A stretch of 64,000 bases of DNA from Acanthochromis polyacanthus (GCF_021347895.1 NC_067125.1:25921697-25985696), one strand, 5' to 3'; positions 49,441 to 63,597 are shown, counted from the stretch's first letter. Notes: generated from the sequence alone by a model not told the origin. Program-made: numbers and translations.

Positions 49441-51168
49441 AATATAGGGATTTTGTTTTGATTCTTGTGCTGCTGTGTGTTTAAAGGTTGGTAATCCCCA
49501 CACAGTTCTTTCATCATCAGTGTAAAGCTTCACTCAAAGAAATGCAAAACCGTAGTAGCCATTTTTTTTTTACTTTAAGTTGAATGTAAAGAATCACAAA
49601 GTCTAAAAGAAAAAAAAAAGTGAAATTGTCCAAACACTTCCAGTCTACACTATCAGTATTAATAAACAGCAACTGTGACAATTTTAAAAGCATTTAAATG
49701 TATTAGCAATCAAATATGCGTTTTTTTGTATTCAGATATAGGATAAATGTACAACTCGACACTTGGATCACACGTCTGTTCCTAAGCTATGATTTAAAGT
49801 CAGAAAATGTGTTGCTGATAGCATTTAAGTTCACTAAAATCACTCATTTCACTAAGTTGGGATATGGAATTTTAATTCCAAGACCAAAAGAAAGAAACCA
49901 AGACCAAGAAATCCTCCAAGTGGCCTCTATCAAATAGGCTGCAGATTTGAATTTTATACAAAATTGAGCCACCAAAAGAAAACTGGACCTCCGTTTCCTT
50001 CCCTAAGCTGCATGAGGACAAATAATGAACAACTGGTCAATGACATTTCATTCAGTGAGCCTCAATGTCTAATTTATTCACACCTTCGGCTTTCTCCATC
50101 TAGCTAATGTTACTAATTCTGATAATGTATGATTGATAAAGAGCCTTGATAGACACTAACAACTGTTGTTTATTAGTAAGCTTGGGGGCTGGCATCTAAT
50201 TTCCCCACTTGGTCTTTGAGAGAAATGGAATTGAAAAAGCATCTGGCCCCGGTCACAAAAATCAATCAAAACAGAAGGCTGAAGGCTGAGTGTTTTCTGA
50301 TCAATAGCGGCAAATCTGTGCTGTGGTTAGAAGTGATGAGGTGGGAGAGGCACTGAGAGGGGAACAACAGCCCCCCGTGGCCGAGACAAACTATTGACGA
50401 GGTCAGCTGAAAGCAGAAATAAATGAGGGAGCTATGAGGTGAATACGACTTTGATGTCCTTTGAGTACGACCTGAGAGAATCTGCCGCAGTCTCCAAACT
50501 GAAGACCTGCATCAGCAATTACATTTATCATTAGTTGTGTTTTTATAGCTGGGAATGAACATAGACTCAAGGGTATTTGGATTTAAGTTCCAGTTCTTAA
50601 ATAATCGTTCTGGTCAAGCTGTTGTATAGCTCACAGACCATTGTATTTCAATGTCAAGCTGTCGCCATGGACCAAGGCATTAAAACCGGATTGACCTTTG
50701 TGTTAATAACTTGCTTTCACTGGCTGAGCTCTGGAATTACACACCAAAATATTGTAGAGGTCACAGATTAAACAGAATTAGAATATGGAGGAGTTGTGTG
50801 GGTTTAATTTGTAAGCATTTGGGTGAGCATCAACACAGAATCAGCTTCTTCAAAACCTGGTGAAGCATTAAGAAACAGGGGAGATATTAGGATTGTTTGC
50901 TATTGTAATTAATAAAATGTGAGCTGACAGTTACACAGTGGATTTTTGACTAACAGTACAGTAGGAAAGCAGAAAGGGTATTTACAGAAACATTACAGCA
51001 ATGGCTCATTTCCAAGATATTGTTTTTCACTTCAGAGTTGCAAGTTTCTCCCTACAAATATTCAACGCTACTGAGAACTCTTACACTCATGAAATGTATG
51101 AAACCAAATCAACAACAGGAAAAGAAATCCTTCTTGCTTTTTCATTTTGAAGAACTACCCTTAAGTAG

Positions 51169-51169
<1 letters not shown>

Positions 51170-51206
<37 letters not shown>
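51170..51206. repeat. (TG)n microsatellite
   Basis: A TG dinucleotide run of about 36 bp that creates a chance CV-rich frame. Confidence 0.93.
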
Positions 51207-51211
<5 letters not shown>

Positions 51212-53059
51212 CATGCGTGTATAATGCTTTCTGCTGTGTTGAATTATACTATACGTTCTTTCGACTTCGCATGGCTGCCCTGCATAACAGTAATGTGGTG
51301 TATGCTTGTTGACAAGACAGCATTGCATATGTTTTCCAACTGTGGTGCCAAAGTCATATGCAAGGATTCTTATAGACTGCACCTGGTCCCTTTGGTGTAA
51401 ACATAAAGAAATTAAAAATCTGTCAAAATTGGACGTTTCTTTCCATGTTTATGTCTTCATACACACAACTGTGTATACATATTACTCTAAGCCTATAAAT
51501 GTTTCACCTCAGCCCAAACATGGATCTAAACCTCATTCTAACCTTAATCCTAAAACCAGGTTTTAACTATCCAACAGTCCTTTGTAGGTGCTCGCCAAAA
51601 TACTCCCAGAACTGTGATGGACCTCACAAAGATAGACACACACAATTTCACCCTCTCCCACACACAATTACACACCGACCACCTCCAATGAAGCCAAGGC
51701 AGCAGCTGTGCTACCATAATTCTCTGATCTGCTGGCCAGGAACAGTGTCTGATCCTCACCCAGGTATCTCATAGAGGAAAAACAAGAGCAGCCACTCGTG
51801 TCTGTGGTTATGGGTCTGTCTGTAAGTCTAAGATGGACAATGTTTATGAGCATGTTAAAAAGGGCATTCAAGCACACAGACATTTCACCTTTGTCGCTCA
51901 GGTAGACTCTCTAAAACAGCTAACAAAAGATCCTGTACTGTAAAAATAAACATACCTGCTTAAGCCCACTGACCCAGCCAGGCTGTGCTAATCTCAATCC
52001 ATAAGCACTTCAAATACCACATCATTTTCCTGTGATAACTAACTACTTTAAAACCTGAATACTTCCAATGCTAACGATTTACTTTCAGCTTCTGTGCAAA
52101 CCAATAAAGCCAATGAAAGAGAGAATTACCTAAAGATCTATGTCGCATTTGCTACAAACACTTGAATAACTTAACAGAAATAGTGTTGTATGTCAAGTGC
52201 ACAACCTAAATTTCAACTAGACAGAACTGTGCAAGTTGCCAAGAGCAGACTGAAAAATGAAAGCAGTGTGCAGGAAGTCCCTGAACACATTTATTTCATA
52301 GTGTTCAATTATTTAAAAATGTAATTTGAATTTAATAGGTTCAATGAATTTCCACGCATTTTTATTCCACGTTTAGTGCTGCTAATTTACAAAAGAAATC
52401 ATCAGTTTAAAACTCAGTGCTTCACTCTTCAGCTGCCACTGCATATCTCTCAAGTACCTGAATGTATGTTTTTATTATTGTTGTCTTTTATGTTCCATAT
52501 TGTTCATTAAGAGGCAATGGAAAGCCCCCCAGGGCTTCCTCAATTGCTGTTGTGACTTGGCCAAATAATCTCTATGACTCTGCCTACTGAAGATTCACTA
52601 TTTCACAAGAGCCACATATCAACATTGTACCCACATCTGATAGCTGTGGCCAGAGGCTGAAATCCAGTGATGGGAAATTACACGAATGAAAGAAAGTGGT
52701 TTGTCGAAGGAAACTGAGAGCTCACTCCTCCTTTTAGGTTATTTACTAGCTTTCCACAGTGGCAGACAACACAATAGGCAGTATAACAACCGGATCTCTT
52801 TCTGCTATTGGCCGGCCAATTTCAGGAGCACCAGTCACATTCATTCTAGCCCATCGACTCTGGAGCCATAGGGGATCTCTGACTCCAGTTGTGTACTGCA
52901 GCCATTCCTACAGTAATTTAACCACATATGTCTTGTTGGGCTGCTTGTGAATTCGCTGCACAAAGAAAAACCAACACAAACAGAAAGTGAACTGTTGGGC
53001 TTGAGTCTGGAGAGAGAGAAAAAGGGGGCGGCTGGGGGCATGGCGGGGCAGGAATGCTG

Positions 53060-53560
53060 GGCAAAATTGATGAGAGACCTTGGCGTTATCAGCCTTGCCT
53101 GGAGGCCCGTTGAATAAAGATCAACTATCTAGGCTTCAGTATAAATCACAAGCAATGGCCCAGGCAGGAGGAGGGAGCAAGAGGAAGAGATGGGAAAAGA
53201 TCTCCGAGATATATGGAGGGAACGAATGTACTGTATCAACTGAGGAAGCGATGATTGTGTGGGAGGGATGGGGCAAAAGAATGAGAGCCCTTTGCCTGTT
53301 CAAATAATCTATGTCTTATGCCTTTAATGGAAATCATAAATGTTGATCGCCAAGGCCCGGTTCACTGTGCGCAACACAGACCTGTGTGAGTTTCACCAAA
53401 TTTATCTCTGTACATTTATGCCTTTCCGTGCCTCTCTCTTTCAGTAATCCATTTCCTCCCTGGGCAAAGCGAGGGAGCAGTGGCAGGTAAGTGGTATTGA
53501 TGCAGGACGGAGGTGATCAATGACACATTGGACAACAATTGGACAGTAGATGGTAAATTG
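53060..53560. promoter_or_regulatory. possible conserved intronic regulatory segment
   Basis: This segment is more complex and less AT-rich than its surroundings. It lacks repeat character, with clustered motifs such as GATCAA, CTTTAATGG, GCCTTTCC, ACACATTGGACAACAATTGG and CTGTTCAAATAATC. Its feel is that of a vertebrate non-coding conserved element, but this is only an impression from one sequence. Confidence 0.2.
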
Positions 53561-53809
53561 CATGGGTAGAATGTGTTGCACCACAAAGGATGATGAACTA
53601 ATAATTAATGGGTCAATAACAAAGGTCTTGCTGCTGGCGATGGTGGACACGCACATATCTATGCAGTACATCATGTGTAGCTCATCTTAATGAAACACAC
53701 GCCCAACAATTTTTATACACATACAGATGGGAGACAGATTAAAGAAAAAAAATGGATTAAATGAAGAGTAAAACACTATAAATGCAGACACTGTCTCATA
53801 GGTGAGAAA

Positions 53810-54130
53810 TAGAGCTGAACAATGAATGAATCCCGAATTAAATTCGCAATTTGAAACAATGCAATTAGCAAATCACAAATTAGGATATAATTCATGCAGT
53901 GTCTGATGAAGTGTTTAAACAGTTTGGGCACAGTTTCACAAATTCTTGCCTTCCTCCTTGTGTGACAATCACACTTATGATTCTGTCCCATGTGGTAATG
54001 CTCCATCTCATGTTTTATGTCTACTGCACAGAGAACATCGAACCGAAGCAAAATTCATATTGCAAAACAAATCAAATGTCTGTCAGAAAAATTGCAATTA
54101 CAAAATACCACCAGATTGTCCAGTATAATA
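53810..54130. mobile_element. hAT-like MITE remnant
   Basis: The left end AGAGCTGAACAATGAATGAA is followed by TTCGCAATTTGAAACAATGC and AATTAGCAAATCACAAA. The right end has GTCAGAAAAATTGCAATTAC and closes with CCAGATTGTCCAGT, the inverse of the left end (CTGgACAAT). The (A/C)GGGCTG(C/A)ACGAT ends with CGCAATT-rich subterminal DNA are familiar from a common fish hAT-type MITE. The copy is diverged and without coding capacity. Superfamily assignment is from memory. Confidence 0.45.
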
Positions 54131-56567
54131 AGTCATCATGGTTTTTTGACACCGTGCGCGATGAGCACAGGGTGGATACAACTAAGAACTTAAGGACACT
54201 ATGCGTGACAGTGCCTTGTTAATCACAAGATACCCATGCCCTATAGCAGACCCTGATGTATTGTTTATTTTACTCTAAATAAGACCACCATTTGTTAAAT
54301 GAACATCGTGCTGTATAAAAGGAGACTTGAGTCTAGTGATTGAGACCACAAATTCATTAAAGAAATGTTTACTGTGCAAACAAATCAAAGTAGACGTACA
54401 ATAAATTTCTCATAGACTTCTATACAATCAGACATCTTTGTGTAACCAGTGGAGTCTGCCCCTGCTGGCCATGAGAGAGAATGAATATTTAAGGCACTTC
54501 ATATGGAATTTATGGACCCAACACCAGACCATGACACTTAATGCTCGTTTTCCTTTAATATGTCATGCACTTGGTTTTACAGAAACAACAAAAACTCAAC
54601 TGCGGGGAAAAAAATGGTTCTGATACACTAATGTGATGATTACGATATTTTTAAATGCTTTTAAAACCTAATTAAAATCCAATTTTCCCACTTTTACATT
54701 AAATACTGCACTGTTTTTAATCTCTTGCTTATAAGTCACAAAGTCATCTATCTCTAGTGGTTACACACTAAAGACGTACTACAGATCCAGAGCTAAATAC
54801 CTCGAATAATCTAAGTTTAAATTCTTAATTAGCTGAGATTTTCTTTTTATTAGAACTGTACCTCAGTTATATGCTTAGTGTATTGTTTAAGGTGTTTGTT
54901 TTCCTGGCACTAGAGTATACTGTCTATGAATCTAAAATAAATAAAGATCAGCAGTATTGTAACTACGACAACTATTCTGGAGGACTACAGTGCTAACACC
55001 TTGGTCCCACATCACTCAGTAGCGATGGCTAATTTGAAAACTGCTGATATGAGAGAGCAACCACCTCTAGCTTACTGTCACCCATCCATCCTGGGATGCA
55101 CTAATTACAAGGCTCATGATGTTGCAGTCGATAACTTGCCCAAAACTCTGCAGCCAGAAAGGTTTATCTGTTAAATAATAAATTGTTTATAGGAGGGAAG
55201 GAAGAGGGGAAGTGGGTGGCAGAAAGATAAGCAGATAATTAATGGACAAAAGACAAGACAGAGATTAGACAGCGAGAGAGAGTTCACAGCGACAGACACC
55301 CTTTACCTGTGCCAGAGAGACAGATAAAACAATGAATTGTTAGGATTCAGGTGAGGGGGGATTTTACTTTGATCTTCGTTGTTCTGAAGGTCAGGCTTTG
55401 GATAAATGAAACAATTTTTACACAGGAATAGAAATGATCAAGACAGAGAAATAAATGATTACCTTCTGTTGACCTGGATATTGAACAAATGTGGGTCTCC
55501 AATATGAAAATGAAGCACAACAGAGACTGTGTGTATGTGAGGGTCCATCTATAGCGTGCCTGAATATAGTAAAACTTCCATTAAAATTCCTCAGGGTTAA
55601 AGGTTATGTTTGTTGGTAACATTCAGAGAGAACTGAGTGTGTCTTTTATTGGCTGCACTATTCATCCCTTCCAGAACACGAGGAAAAACGTCAAGAATTG
55701 ATCTTTTGCTTTTATTATTTTCTTCTTTTTCTGTACGATAAAAGAACGCAGTGCACAGTGTACAAAATGTGAGCCACTTCCTGTGTAAAGCCTGTGTGCA
55801 GTCACAATGCCACATCTGATGAGTAACTCTGACTACCTGACCACTCCAGTGCTCCCTGCTGTCTTGTTAGTGTTGTGCTCTCTGACATAACGAAAGGCCA
55901 TGTAGTGGTGGATCAATACGCACTCCTATGAGAAATCTTCAAATAAAAATGGTAATCTCAGTGGACAGCTTGGATTGAAAAGTGAGTGTTTTTCACCCAT
56001 TAGCAGCCCATCATCAACTCAATCATGACATACTTGTTTGAAGCAAGTTGCTGATCACCTAAGTACCAATAAAACACAGCATGCAAATCAAATTTAGCCT
56101 AATGTAGAGGAAAGAGAGTGAACAGATAGAGATGGGGATCCTGTAATTGTCACACAGCTGGCTGAATTTTTGCACAGATGGCAAAAAATTGCTTTGATAT
56201 TTACGGTGCATGAAAAAAAATGAGTGCAAGAGCAGATTACAGCACAAAAGAAATGAAAGGACAGAGGGAAACTAGCATCTGGCAAGCTTCTACAACTATG
56301 TTTGACCACTACTTTTGACAGAATTTCTTCAAATTTGCTGGCTTTCTGGCATAGACTTGTTTCTTCAGCATAGTCCAAGGGTTCTCAAAGTTAAGAGAAT
56401 TTTAATTCTAGCCTGCTTTAGTCTTTTTTTTTAACCATTTTTTAATATGGGTTTAGGTCATTGCCTTGCTGGAACACAAGAATCACATCGGCACATATCG
56501 GCTCATCTCCTCGTGTGATCACATAAACAAATACACATATGTCTAAAACATATACACATATGCCTAT

Positions 56568-57236
56568 GTGATCACCCCCTCCTCCCCCCAGACGAAAATA
56601 TTCAGAGCTCGTCTCTTCCCTGCGCCTTCGGCCCACTTCGGCTCATCCCGCTGTGTTCTTCGGCTCATTTCAGCTCCTCCATTCGTGTTTGTAAACACCA
56701 CCCGAATGGCCGGGTGGCTGCCGACTCTGACGTCACGCTTCACTTCTTGCATAAACACAAGACAAGATGCTGAAGACCTCCGCTGTTTGGGAATTCTTCA
56801 GTTTAACTGGAGACAAAGCGAGAAACCCAAACTATCCTCACCTCAGCCTCCATCTTCACTGGCACACAGCACAGAGTCCAGACGCAGCGGTGGCAAAGCC
56901 GAGCGAGGCGTAAAGCGCTGCCTGAAGAACAAACCAGCATCTGATAAGACTGCTACGGACTCTGTCGGGGTGAAAACCGGAACCAGAGACGCCTCAGCCG
57001 CCGCCACCAGCAAACCTGTTAACGTCACGAGAGGTGAGCAGCAGCCTCAGGAACCCAGTGCCAAGCGTCCCATCGTACGGCCGCCCAAGACCACAAAGGC
57101 CTCGCCTCACCTCACCTCACCCCACCCCACCCACGTTGGACGTTACAGGGCGGAACGAATATTCGGATATTCGTCTTTAATAGGGCCCGAATATTCGGAG
57201 GCCAGAAACCACTATTCGGGCCAGCCCTAAAAAAAA
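56568..57236 (+). mobile_element. hAT/BED-finger transposon remnant, right end present
   Basis: The right end reads CGAATATTCGGATATTCGTC, then GGGCCCGAATATTCGGAGGC, CACTATTCGGGCCAGCCCTA. Read inward (TAGGGCTGGCCCGAATA) this is a terminal sequence I associate with fish hAT elements. Upstream an open frame of 220 codons runs through a CpG-rich, Lys/Ser/Thr-rich segment with a donor-like GAG|GTGAGC near 57033. In another frame an ATG at 56770-56772 gives MLKTSAVWEFFSLTGDKA, resembling the first strand of a BED zinc finger, before a stop. No matching left end was found, so the copy is truncated. A captured host exon is the other possibility. Confidence 0.45.
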
Positions 57237-59906
57237 CTGTGATTGCGTGAAAACCATAAAAGATATCAAAACACAGATTTAGAGGAATACCATGTCAAGA
57301 CTTGAGACACATTTAAACCTTGAATTAAATTTCTACTCAAGTGTACTGGAGCTACAGGGCTCCAAAGATGACTGGGTTTTGGCAGCTGTCTGACTGACTC
57401 CCCATTCATTTCAATTCGTAACTGGATGTACTTCAGGGCTATTTTCAAGCTCTGTAAACCTGCTGTCTGCACAATCCTCTGTATTTCTGAACCTACATCC
57501 TACCTGATTTGTATGGTCCACATGCTTGTATACAGTGATAACTCAGCAAACCTGGCTGCATCCTGCTGTTCCCAAGCAAGAAAGTAAAAGATTGCAGTTT
57601 AAAAAGTGGTTTAGACACCTTGAGCAGCAGAAGTTACATGCTAAAGTAGACAAGTGTTCTTCGCAACACCAAAGTCGTCCTCTTTTATGGTAATGAATCG
57701 GCAGATTTAACAAGCCCGAAATTAATGTCTTGAACCAACTTGTGTCACCTCGCCAGTTTTCTAAATGAGTCCAACACCTTTGCAATTTGTGAGCTTTGTC
57801 CACTCCTCCCAACCGTAAGATCACAAAAACACTAAGCCTACATCTGGTGAGTCTGACTGAATAACAACAAACTTGTCAGTGCTAATTATTTTAAAAAGTT
57901 GTTTTACCTGCTTGTTGGCCAATCACTTATAGCAGTGTAATCTAGATAAAGACCACTTTGGCCAGTCACAGAACTGGACCTTGAAAAGCTCACTTACAGC
58001 TGCTTTATGTCACCAGTGTCTGTGCCAGAACCCAACAGATTTGTCTGCCCAATCTGAGACCTAAATCACAACACACACACAAAAAAAGCCATTAACATTT
58101 GAAAAGCCATTTCGCTAGCTGGGCAACAGAAAAAAGGCAACGAGGCAAACGGTGATTCTCTGCTCTCAAAAGATGATGATGGTAGGAGGAGTTTGAGCTT
58201 GTTAGTTTTGATATGGTATCATGCTGCCAAGCAAGCAACACTCTTGAAAAACACAAACCTCTTCATCAGGGGGAAAATGAAAGACACCTTCTCTCATACC
58301 CAACAACCACACACACATTCCTGCTGCCTATTGGACTTTCACACAGCTTTGTCTGGTTTCCTCCACATGTTTCGACCATCCGACCCCTCATTACAGCACT
58401 GGCTCCCTCATCTCATTATTTTGAGTAAAAGCTTTGCATACTGCTGCAGTTTTCTCCCAAAGTTGACAGTTTAAAAGTCTTGTTGTAGTCAACATCATAT
58501 AATTGTCAGCTGAATGAATGTGGCTGTCAGTCACTGCACTGTAATGTATCATAGCAGTGCATGTTTTTGGTCTGTGTTGGCCACACTTTTGTTATGGTAT
58601 CAGTCAATTGAGGAAAGTTTTTCCATTTTTCCCTATAAACCCAGACTGCGCAATTTCACGTTGTTTTACTTTTCACATTCTAGGCAATATTTAGAAATGT
58701 GCCACCACCTGAAGCTGCATTATAAATACATCTATACTGGTCACACATGCAAGATGTTGTAATGGAAGTAAGTACAAAAGTGAAAAGGTAGAAACACATT
58801 AATTATTTTTCAACGAACATCTAAAAAAAATCTGCTACAAAACCTACTTTGTTCTTGTTGCATGTCTAAATGTTCAGCAAAGCTTATTCTACAGTTATCG
58901 AAAAATTAGTTTTAAATAAATTAGAAATGGTGAAACACCTGTTGATGCTTTTTAATTTTTTATTATTGTGAATTGCGAGTTCGTGTGAGCATTGCTGGCT
59001 TGAGGCGAGTATGTTTTGTCTTTACTCGTGTGCCTTTCTGTTTACAGTGTCACAATGTTGGCCAACTGATAATATCCAAATCGTGGTGCTGTGCCTACCA
59101 TGAAGAGCTAAATCAATAGGCTGCTCCAGGCAACAAACTATTACTGACGGTCACAGACAGTTTTGAATGCTCCTGCACATTTTCAACAAAAATGTGCTGG
59201 CTGGTTCATAAATAATTCTGCGCCATCAGCAACGTGATGCCACATCAGAGGAACACAACATGAAAAGGTAGAGGACATAAACAAGTGCTGCTGGGTCCTG
59301 CTCAACATCTCGTTCTGTCTCCGTTTCCCTTAGAAATGATGGCCCTTTACTTCAATGCAGACTATGCACCGAGAGCAAAACAGACACTTTTTGACTGTTT
59401 ATGCAAAAGTAATACAAGTTCTGTACCAGCTTCTCCTCAGAAATGCTATGTAGTGTTACAGAACTCCTCATCAGGCAGGAGGAGGTTTAAGCCAAGTCAG
59501 AGTCTGGAGCTTTCCTACTTTTAAAGATTAAATTATATAGTTCAATGTAATTTAATAAATAAATATGACCGAATATTTTAATTAGGATCTCTTGAATTAG
59601 TGTATTTGAGATAAGCGCATGGAGTGAGTGGGACATACAGCGAAATAAAATGAGTCTTGCATCGCCAGACCTGTTGCGACAGTGCTGTGTCAGCGCTGGA
59701 GGACTGAAAAAAAAAAAAAAGATCTCGCTTGTTTGAATTTCTTTAAACCAATCTGAATTGTCTTCGACGGCGCAAACCCCAGGATACAGTGGAACATTTT
59801 TGGTGGAACATGATTAGAAAATTAAACAATTCCCTTAATCCAAGAGACAAATACGTAAGATCTACTCTGTTAGCTAGTAAATTCACTAAAAGAATGAAGC
59901 AAGCCT

Positions 59907-60162
59907 GGGGGCGGCATGGCGCAGTGGGTAAAGCTGTCTTGCAACCGGAGGGTTGCCAGTTCGATCCTTGGCCCATGTCGAGGTGTCCCTGAGCAAGACA
60001 CCGAACCCCTAATTGGTCCTGGTGGGTCGTGGTTAGTGCCTTGCATGGCAGCTTCCGCCATAGGATTCAGTGTGAGTGAATGGGTGAATGTGATGTATCA
60101 TGTAAAGCGCTTTGGGTATCTTTCAGGTATAGTAAAGCGCTATATAAATATTTACCATTTAC
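59907..60162 (+). mobile_element. tRNA-derived SINE
   Basis: GGGGCGGCATGGCGCAGTGG opens the element. The A box TGGCGCAGTGG is at 59917-59927 and the B-box-like GTTCGATCC at 59959-59967, a tRNA-like spacing. The body has GTCCCTGAGCAAGACACCGA and ACCCCTAATTGGTCCTGGT. The tail has AAAGCGCTTTGGGTATCTTT and AAAGCGCTATATAAATATTT, a 3' end shared by many fish SINEs and their partner LINEs. The copy looks nearly full length and fairly young. Confidence 0.75.
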
Positions 60163-60699
60163 AACCTAAGCCCTTGCCATTTTCAGCAGCAAAATGAGTT
60201 TTGAAAATGGCAACATGGAGACCGCAGAAGGGAAGGTTAATGCCATGTGATAAAGGCTGCCAATGGCATGGCATACTCCCTGTGTACATGCAAACTAAAT
60301 AAAAATATGCTCTGGTGGATAAACTAACTAATGGCAACACTTATTTACCTCAAACATATCCAGAGTTTCTGAGCAGTTTGTTTTTTGCCACTTAAGAGTA
60401 TTGGTCAACAAGCTAAACTGCTATAAGCTCAAACTAGAAAATAGACAACACACACACATTTACAGATTTTGCACAAGTAAACAGTTTGTATGAAAATATC
60501 TGGCCTTTACAGTCACTAAATTTGAACTCATGTCAACTGGTTAAATAATGCTCCCCAACACACTCATTAAAACACTAAATAAAATATGCCTCTTGTTCCA
60601 TCTTGATGTCGTTTGTTCATTCGATTTGTCGCTGATCTGTATCTGAGGTCTAAACCCAGTGTTGGCTGATAACATCAGCTGCATCTCTGCATTACTTAC

Positions 60700-60835
60700 T
60701 GCCCTCTCTTACCCACTGTTACCGTGCCCTTGAGTAAGGCACTTAACCCCCAAACACTCTGGTCCGCTGTTGGCTGACAGATAAGATTGTGTTTGTACTG
60801 GGCAGTTCCCAGGTGTGATTCAGTGTAAATGTGTG
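60700..60835 (+). mobile_element. diverged SINE fragment
   Basis: GTGCCCTTGAGTAAGGCACT followed by TAACCCCCAAACACTCTGGT is the degraded counterpart of the middle of the SINE at 59.9 kb. The tRNA-like head is missing or unrecognisable, and the tail is lost. Confidence 0.5.
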
Positions 60836-63486
60836 CAGGTTGCTGCTGAAAAAGAAAGACCATTCTGCTCAGGAAACCTAGCCCGTATAAATGAAGGTTA
60901 AAGAAGGTAATAGCTGCAATAGCCGGGAGCAGTGGGATCCCAGTGGAGACTGTCCAGGGGTGGAACTGTTGTGAAGTAGCACAGGAATGAAATGTGCTGT
61001 GGATTATGAATGAGAGGACGTGGGGAGGTATTCCCATGTGTGGCTCTGTGGCAGGAGGAGGGACTTCATGAATACTAACTTGTGGGAAGCCTCTCACCTT
61101 TTCTTTTGTATTTAGACCAAGACACTGACGATAAGGGGTGCATGTAATGGAACACACAAGTGAAGCATGAGGTGTGTCTTAATACGTGTATTAATGCGTA
61201 AAAGGATAAGAGCTGAAAAAGGAGCAGATCACCGGGTTCAGGCCAATTAGTCTACATCCCTGCAGTGAAATTAAAAAAAGAATACAACTTTGGTCGACTT
61301 CAAAAGTGAGGGCTTTCTCTCAATTCTACATCTGAGGAAGAGACAAGTAATTGTGCTGGCTAGATTTTAATTTGGCACAATTAAAAAGGAGAATAAAGTC
61401 CAACAGACAGGAAATTCCTGACGGTACTGGTTTTTAGGTACGTTATCAAAACGACGATTGAAAGTTACAGGTCGATGTCCCTATGAGTATTTTAATTTAT
61501 GCTCAAAGACAACATCAATTTAAAAAAAAGGGGAGATGTGTACTATACAAATAATAAAAACAGCACCTTAAAACAGGGTAAAAATCTCTAGATCAACAGA
61601 TATAGCAGCTATAGAGAAACTTGCCATAATTTCAAAACCATGTTGGACCTACCACGTACAAATTCATAATTTTAATAGACTGATTAGAGCACTGACAAGA
61701 AAAATAAGAACAATAAAACTATAATGCAGCAGCCACATGAGACAAAGCAGCAAACTTTTCCCAGATATGAAGCCACTACAATATACAGGTTCCAAAATCC
61801 GATATTTGTATTTTTGGACAATTTACTTCATATAAGACGAACTATCAAACAAGCTGAAAAATACATGTGTGATGAAAATAAAACTTAAAACAACACGAGA
61901 TCGGAGCATAAGGAATTTCAATACTGATTATGTGTCTTAAAATTTAACTATCAAATAAATAGTCAGGGCAAATCTTGGGGTTCGTAGAGATAAACACAAA
62001 GCAGAACAGTTACACAAGGATTACACACTGTCAAACACTCTCACTATCATTTAAACTAATTTAAGAAGTCGTTTTGGTTGTGGCTTACTGAGAGAAAGGT
62101 TTTGTTATGAAGGGTCAACTGTAAATGTGTTCTATTTTTCACTTGAGTGCCCTTTGACTTCCTATTTTCATGCTGCTTGCTTGCAGAACTGTCATCTCCT
62201 GCCCTTAAACCTTTTCACATTGTAGAGAGAAAACAAATTATAAAGCTCTAATTCAGGTACAGCCCAGACACTGTGCTCTGAAAATCTGGCAGTGAGGTAA
62301 CACTGTACTATTGGAGGAATTAAAGGTGCGACAGGCCAATATAATTATGAAAAACTATTCCAGTCACTGGAGGAGGAGGTTTTAAACTCAACTGTAAGAG
62401 GATTCTATCGGATTTTGTGTTCTTAACTTGCTGAAAAGATCCTAATTCAGTCCATCTTTCTGATTATGCCACTATTACTACTACTACAGGCAAAACGTAG
62501 TTACTCCAAAAAAAACAATATTTCTGCACAGTACTCTACACATAACTGGCACAGCTTTAAGGATTTCACTTGCACAATATTGTATATATGGACAGAACCT
62601 CGAGTTATATAAATACTTCAGGGTGTGTGGCATAAAGGCAGAGTTGGCAATACTTTGGAACAACTGCAGACATCACAGACATGTCATTCTGAGCAGTGAG
62701 ACTGTGGTCTACATGACTGTTCTTAGGGAGGCGCAAACACAAGACGAGTATACTCAGTCATTTAAAACACAGCGAGCTCGATAGCAAACTCCCAAACTCA
62801 ACAACAAAGGCAAAGAAATTTTGTCACATGCACGGGCCAGATCAGCCGCTTACTGACAAATCAATAATTTATGTAGTAAACAAGACAAACACAAAGCCAC
62901 TTGCACACAAAGGACCATGAAGATCTTCAATAATAAAAGCTTCAGGTAACTTAAGGTCTTTTAGGCTCTTGCTGATAGGAATCATGGCAATTGTTTTGAT
63001 TTATGTGGCTTTTATATTTTAAATTAAACATAAAATACAAATTAAATATCATTTGAAGAACGTGCAGCTGTGATGTTTGTTAATCTCCTGTTGAACATAT
63101 TCAACAGAAATGTTAGAAATGAAAATGACATTTAAGTCTCTGTGTTTTCTTTATATATTTTAAATATTATTCCCATTACACAATGTCATACTTAAAGTAC
63201 TGGAGAGCATGGATGTACAGTATACTGTAGGAAGTACAAGGTGCTCTGACTTTACTGTCAAAGGAATTTCTTCTGTACCAGCTTAGTGGCCAGTGCTGCT
63301 GTTTTATTTGGTTTAAGAAAACTCATTAAGAGGAAGTGTGAAAGGCTAATGTTTACTCGAGACAAACATCAAAGCTCAGGACAGAAAAATAATAATGAGG
63401 AAAGCTAAGACACAAGATGTTAACTCAGAACGGAGGACAGAGAAAACACAAACAGATAATATATATCAAATGTTGCTGAATCCTAC

Positions 63487-63597
63487 CTTGACCTCAATGA
63501 AGTCTGGCTGGCCCAAAGTAATGAGCTCTGAGTAGGCCTGCATCTCCTCCACGTTCCAGGCCTTCACCAGCGTCAGTCTGTACACCGTCCTCTGTCT
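63487..63597 (-). CDS. tyw1: tRNA wybutosine-synthesising protein 1, third-last coding exon
   Basis: This exon encodes 37 residues between the acceptor TTTGTCTTTTCAG (63610-63598) and the donor AAG|GTAGGA (GT at 63486-63485). It begins RQRTVYRLTLVKAWNVEEMQ and ends GQPDFIEVK, phase 0 at both ends, so it joins directly to GVTYCG of the next exon. RTVYRLTLVK and NPDFIEVK-type segments are conserved in TYW1, where they lie at the end of the radical-SAM barrel. The flavodoxin-like domain and the CxxxCxxC cluster-binding exons lie beyond the right edge. The gene is therefore partial in this window, though what is here looks intact. Confidence 0.95.

Larger units (their letters stand above)
47998..63486. 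other. tyw1 penultimate intron, about 15.5 kb, repeat-rich
   Basis: The intron contains the Tc1 remnant (48.8-49.4 kb), a TG array (51.17-51.21 kb), a hAT-like MITE (53.8-54.1 kb), the hAT/BED remnant (56.6-57.2 kb) and two SINE copies (59.9 and 60.7 kb). No exon was recognised between the two tyw1 exons. Complex, non-repetitive stretches at about 50160-50560 and 53060-53560 are possible regulatory elements. The last 2.6 kb (60900-63486) shows nothing recognisable. Confidence 0.5.

Noticed and set aside
51480..51580. Degenerate CTAACCTTAATCCTAAAACC stretch near a TG array
   Set aside because: Possibly another piece of the dispersed repeat at 4.5-4.7 kb, but too short and diverged to call.
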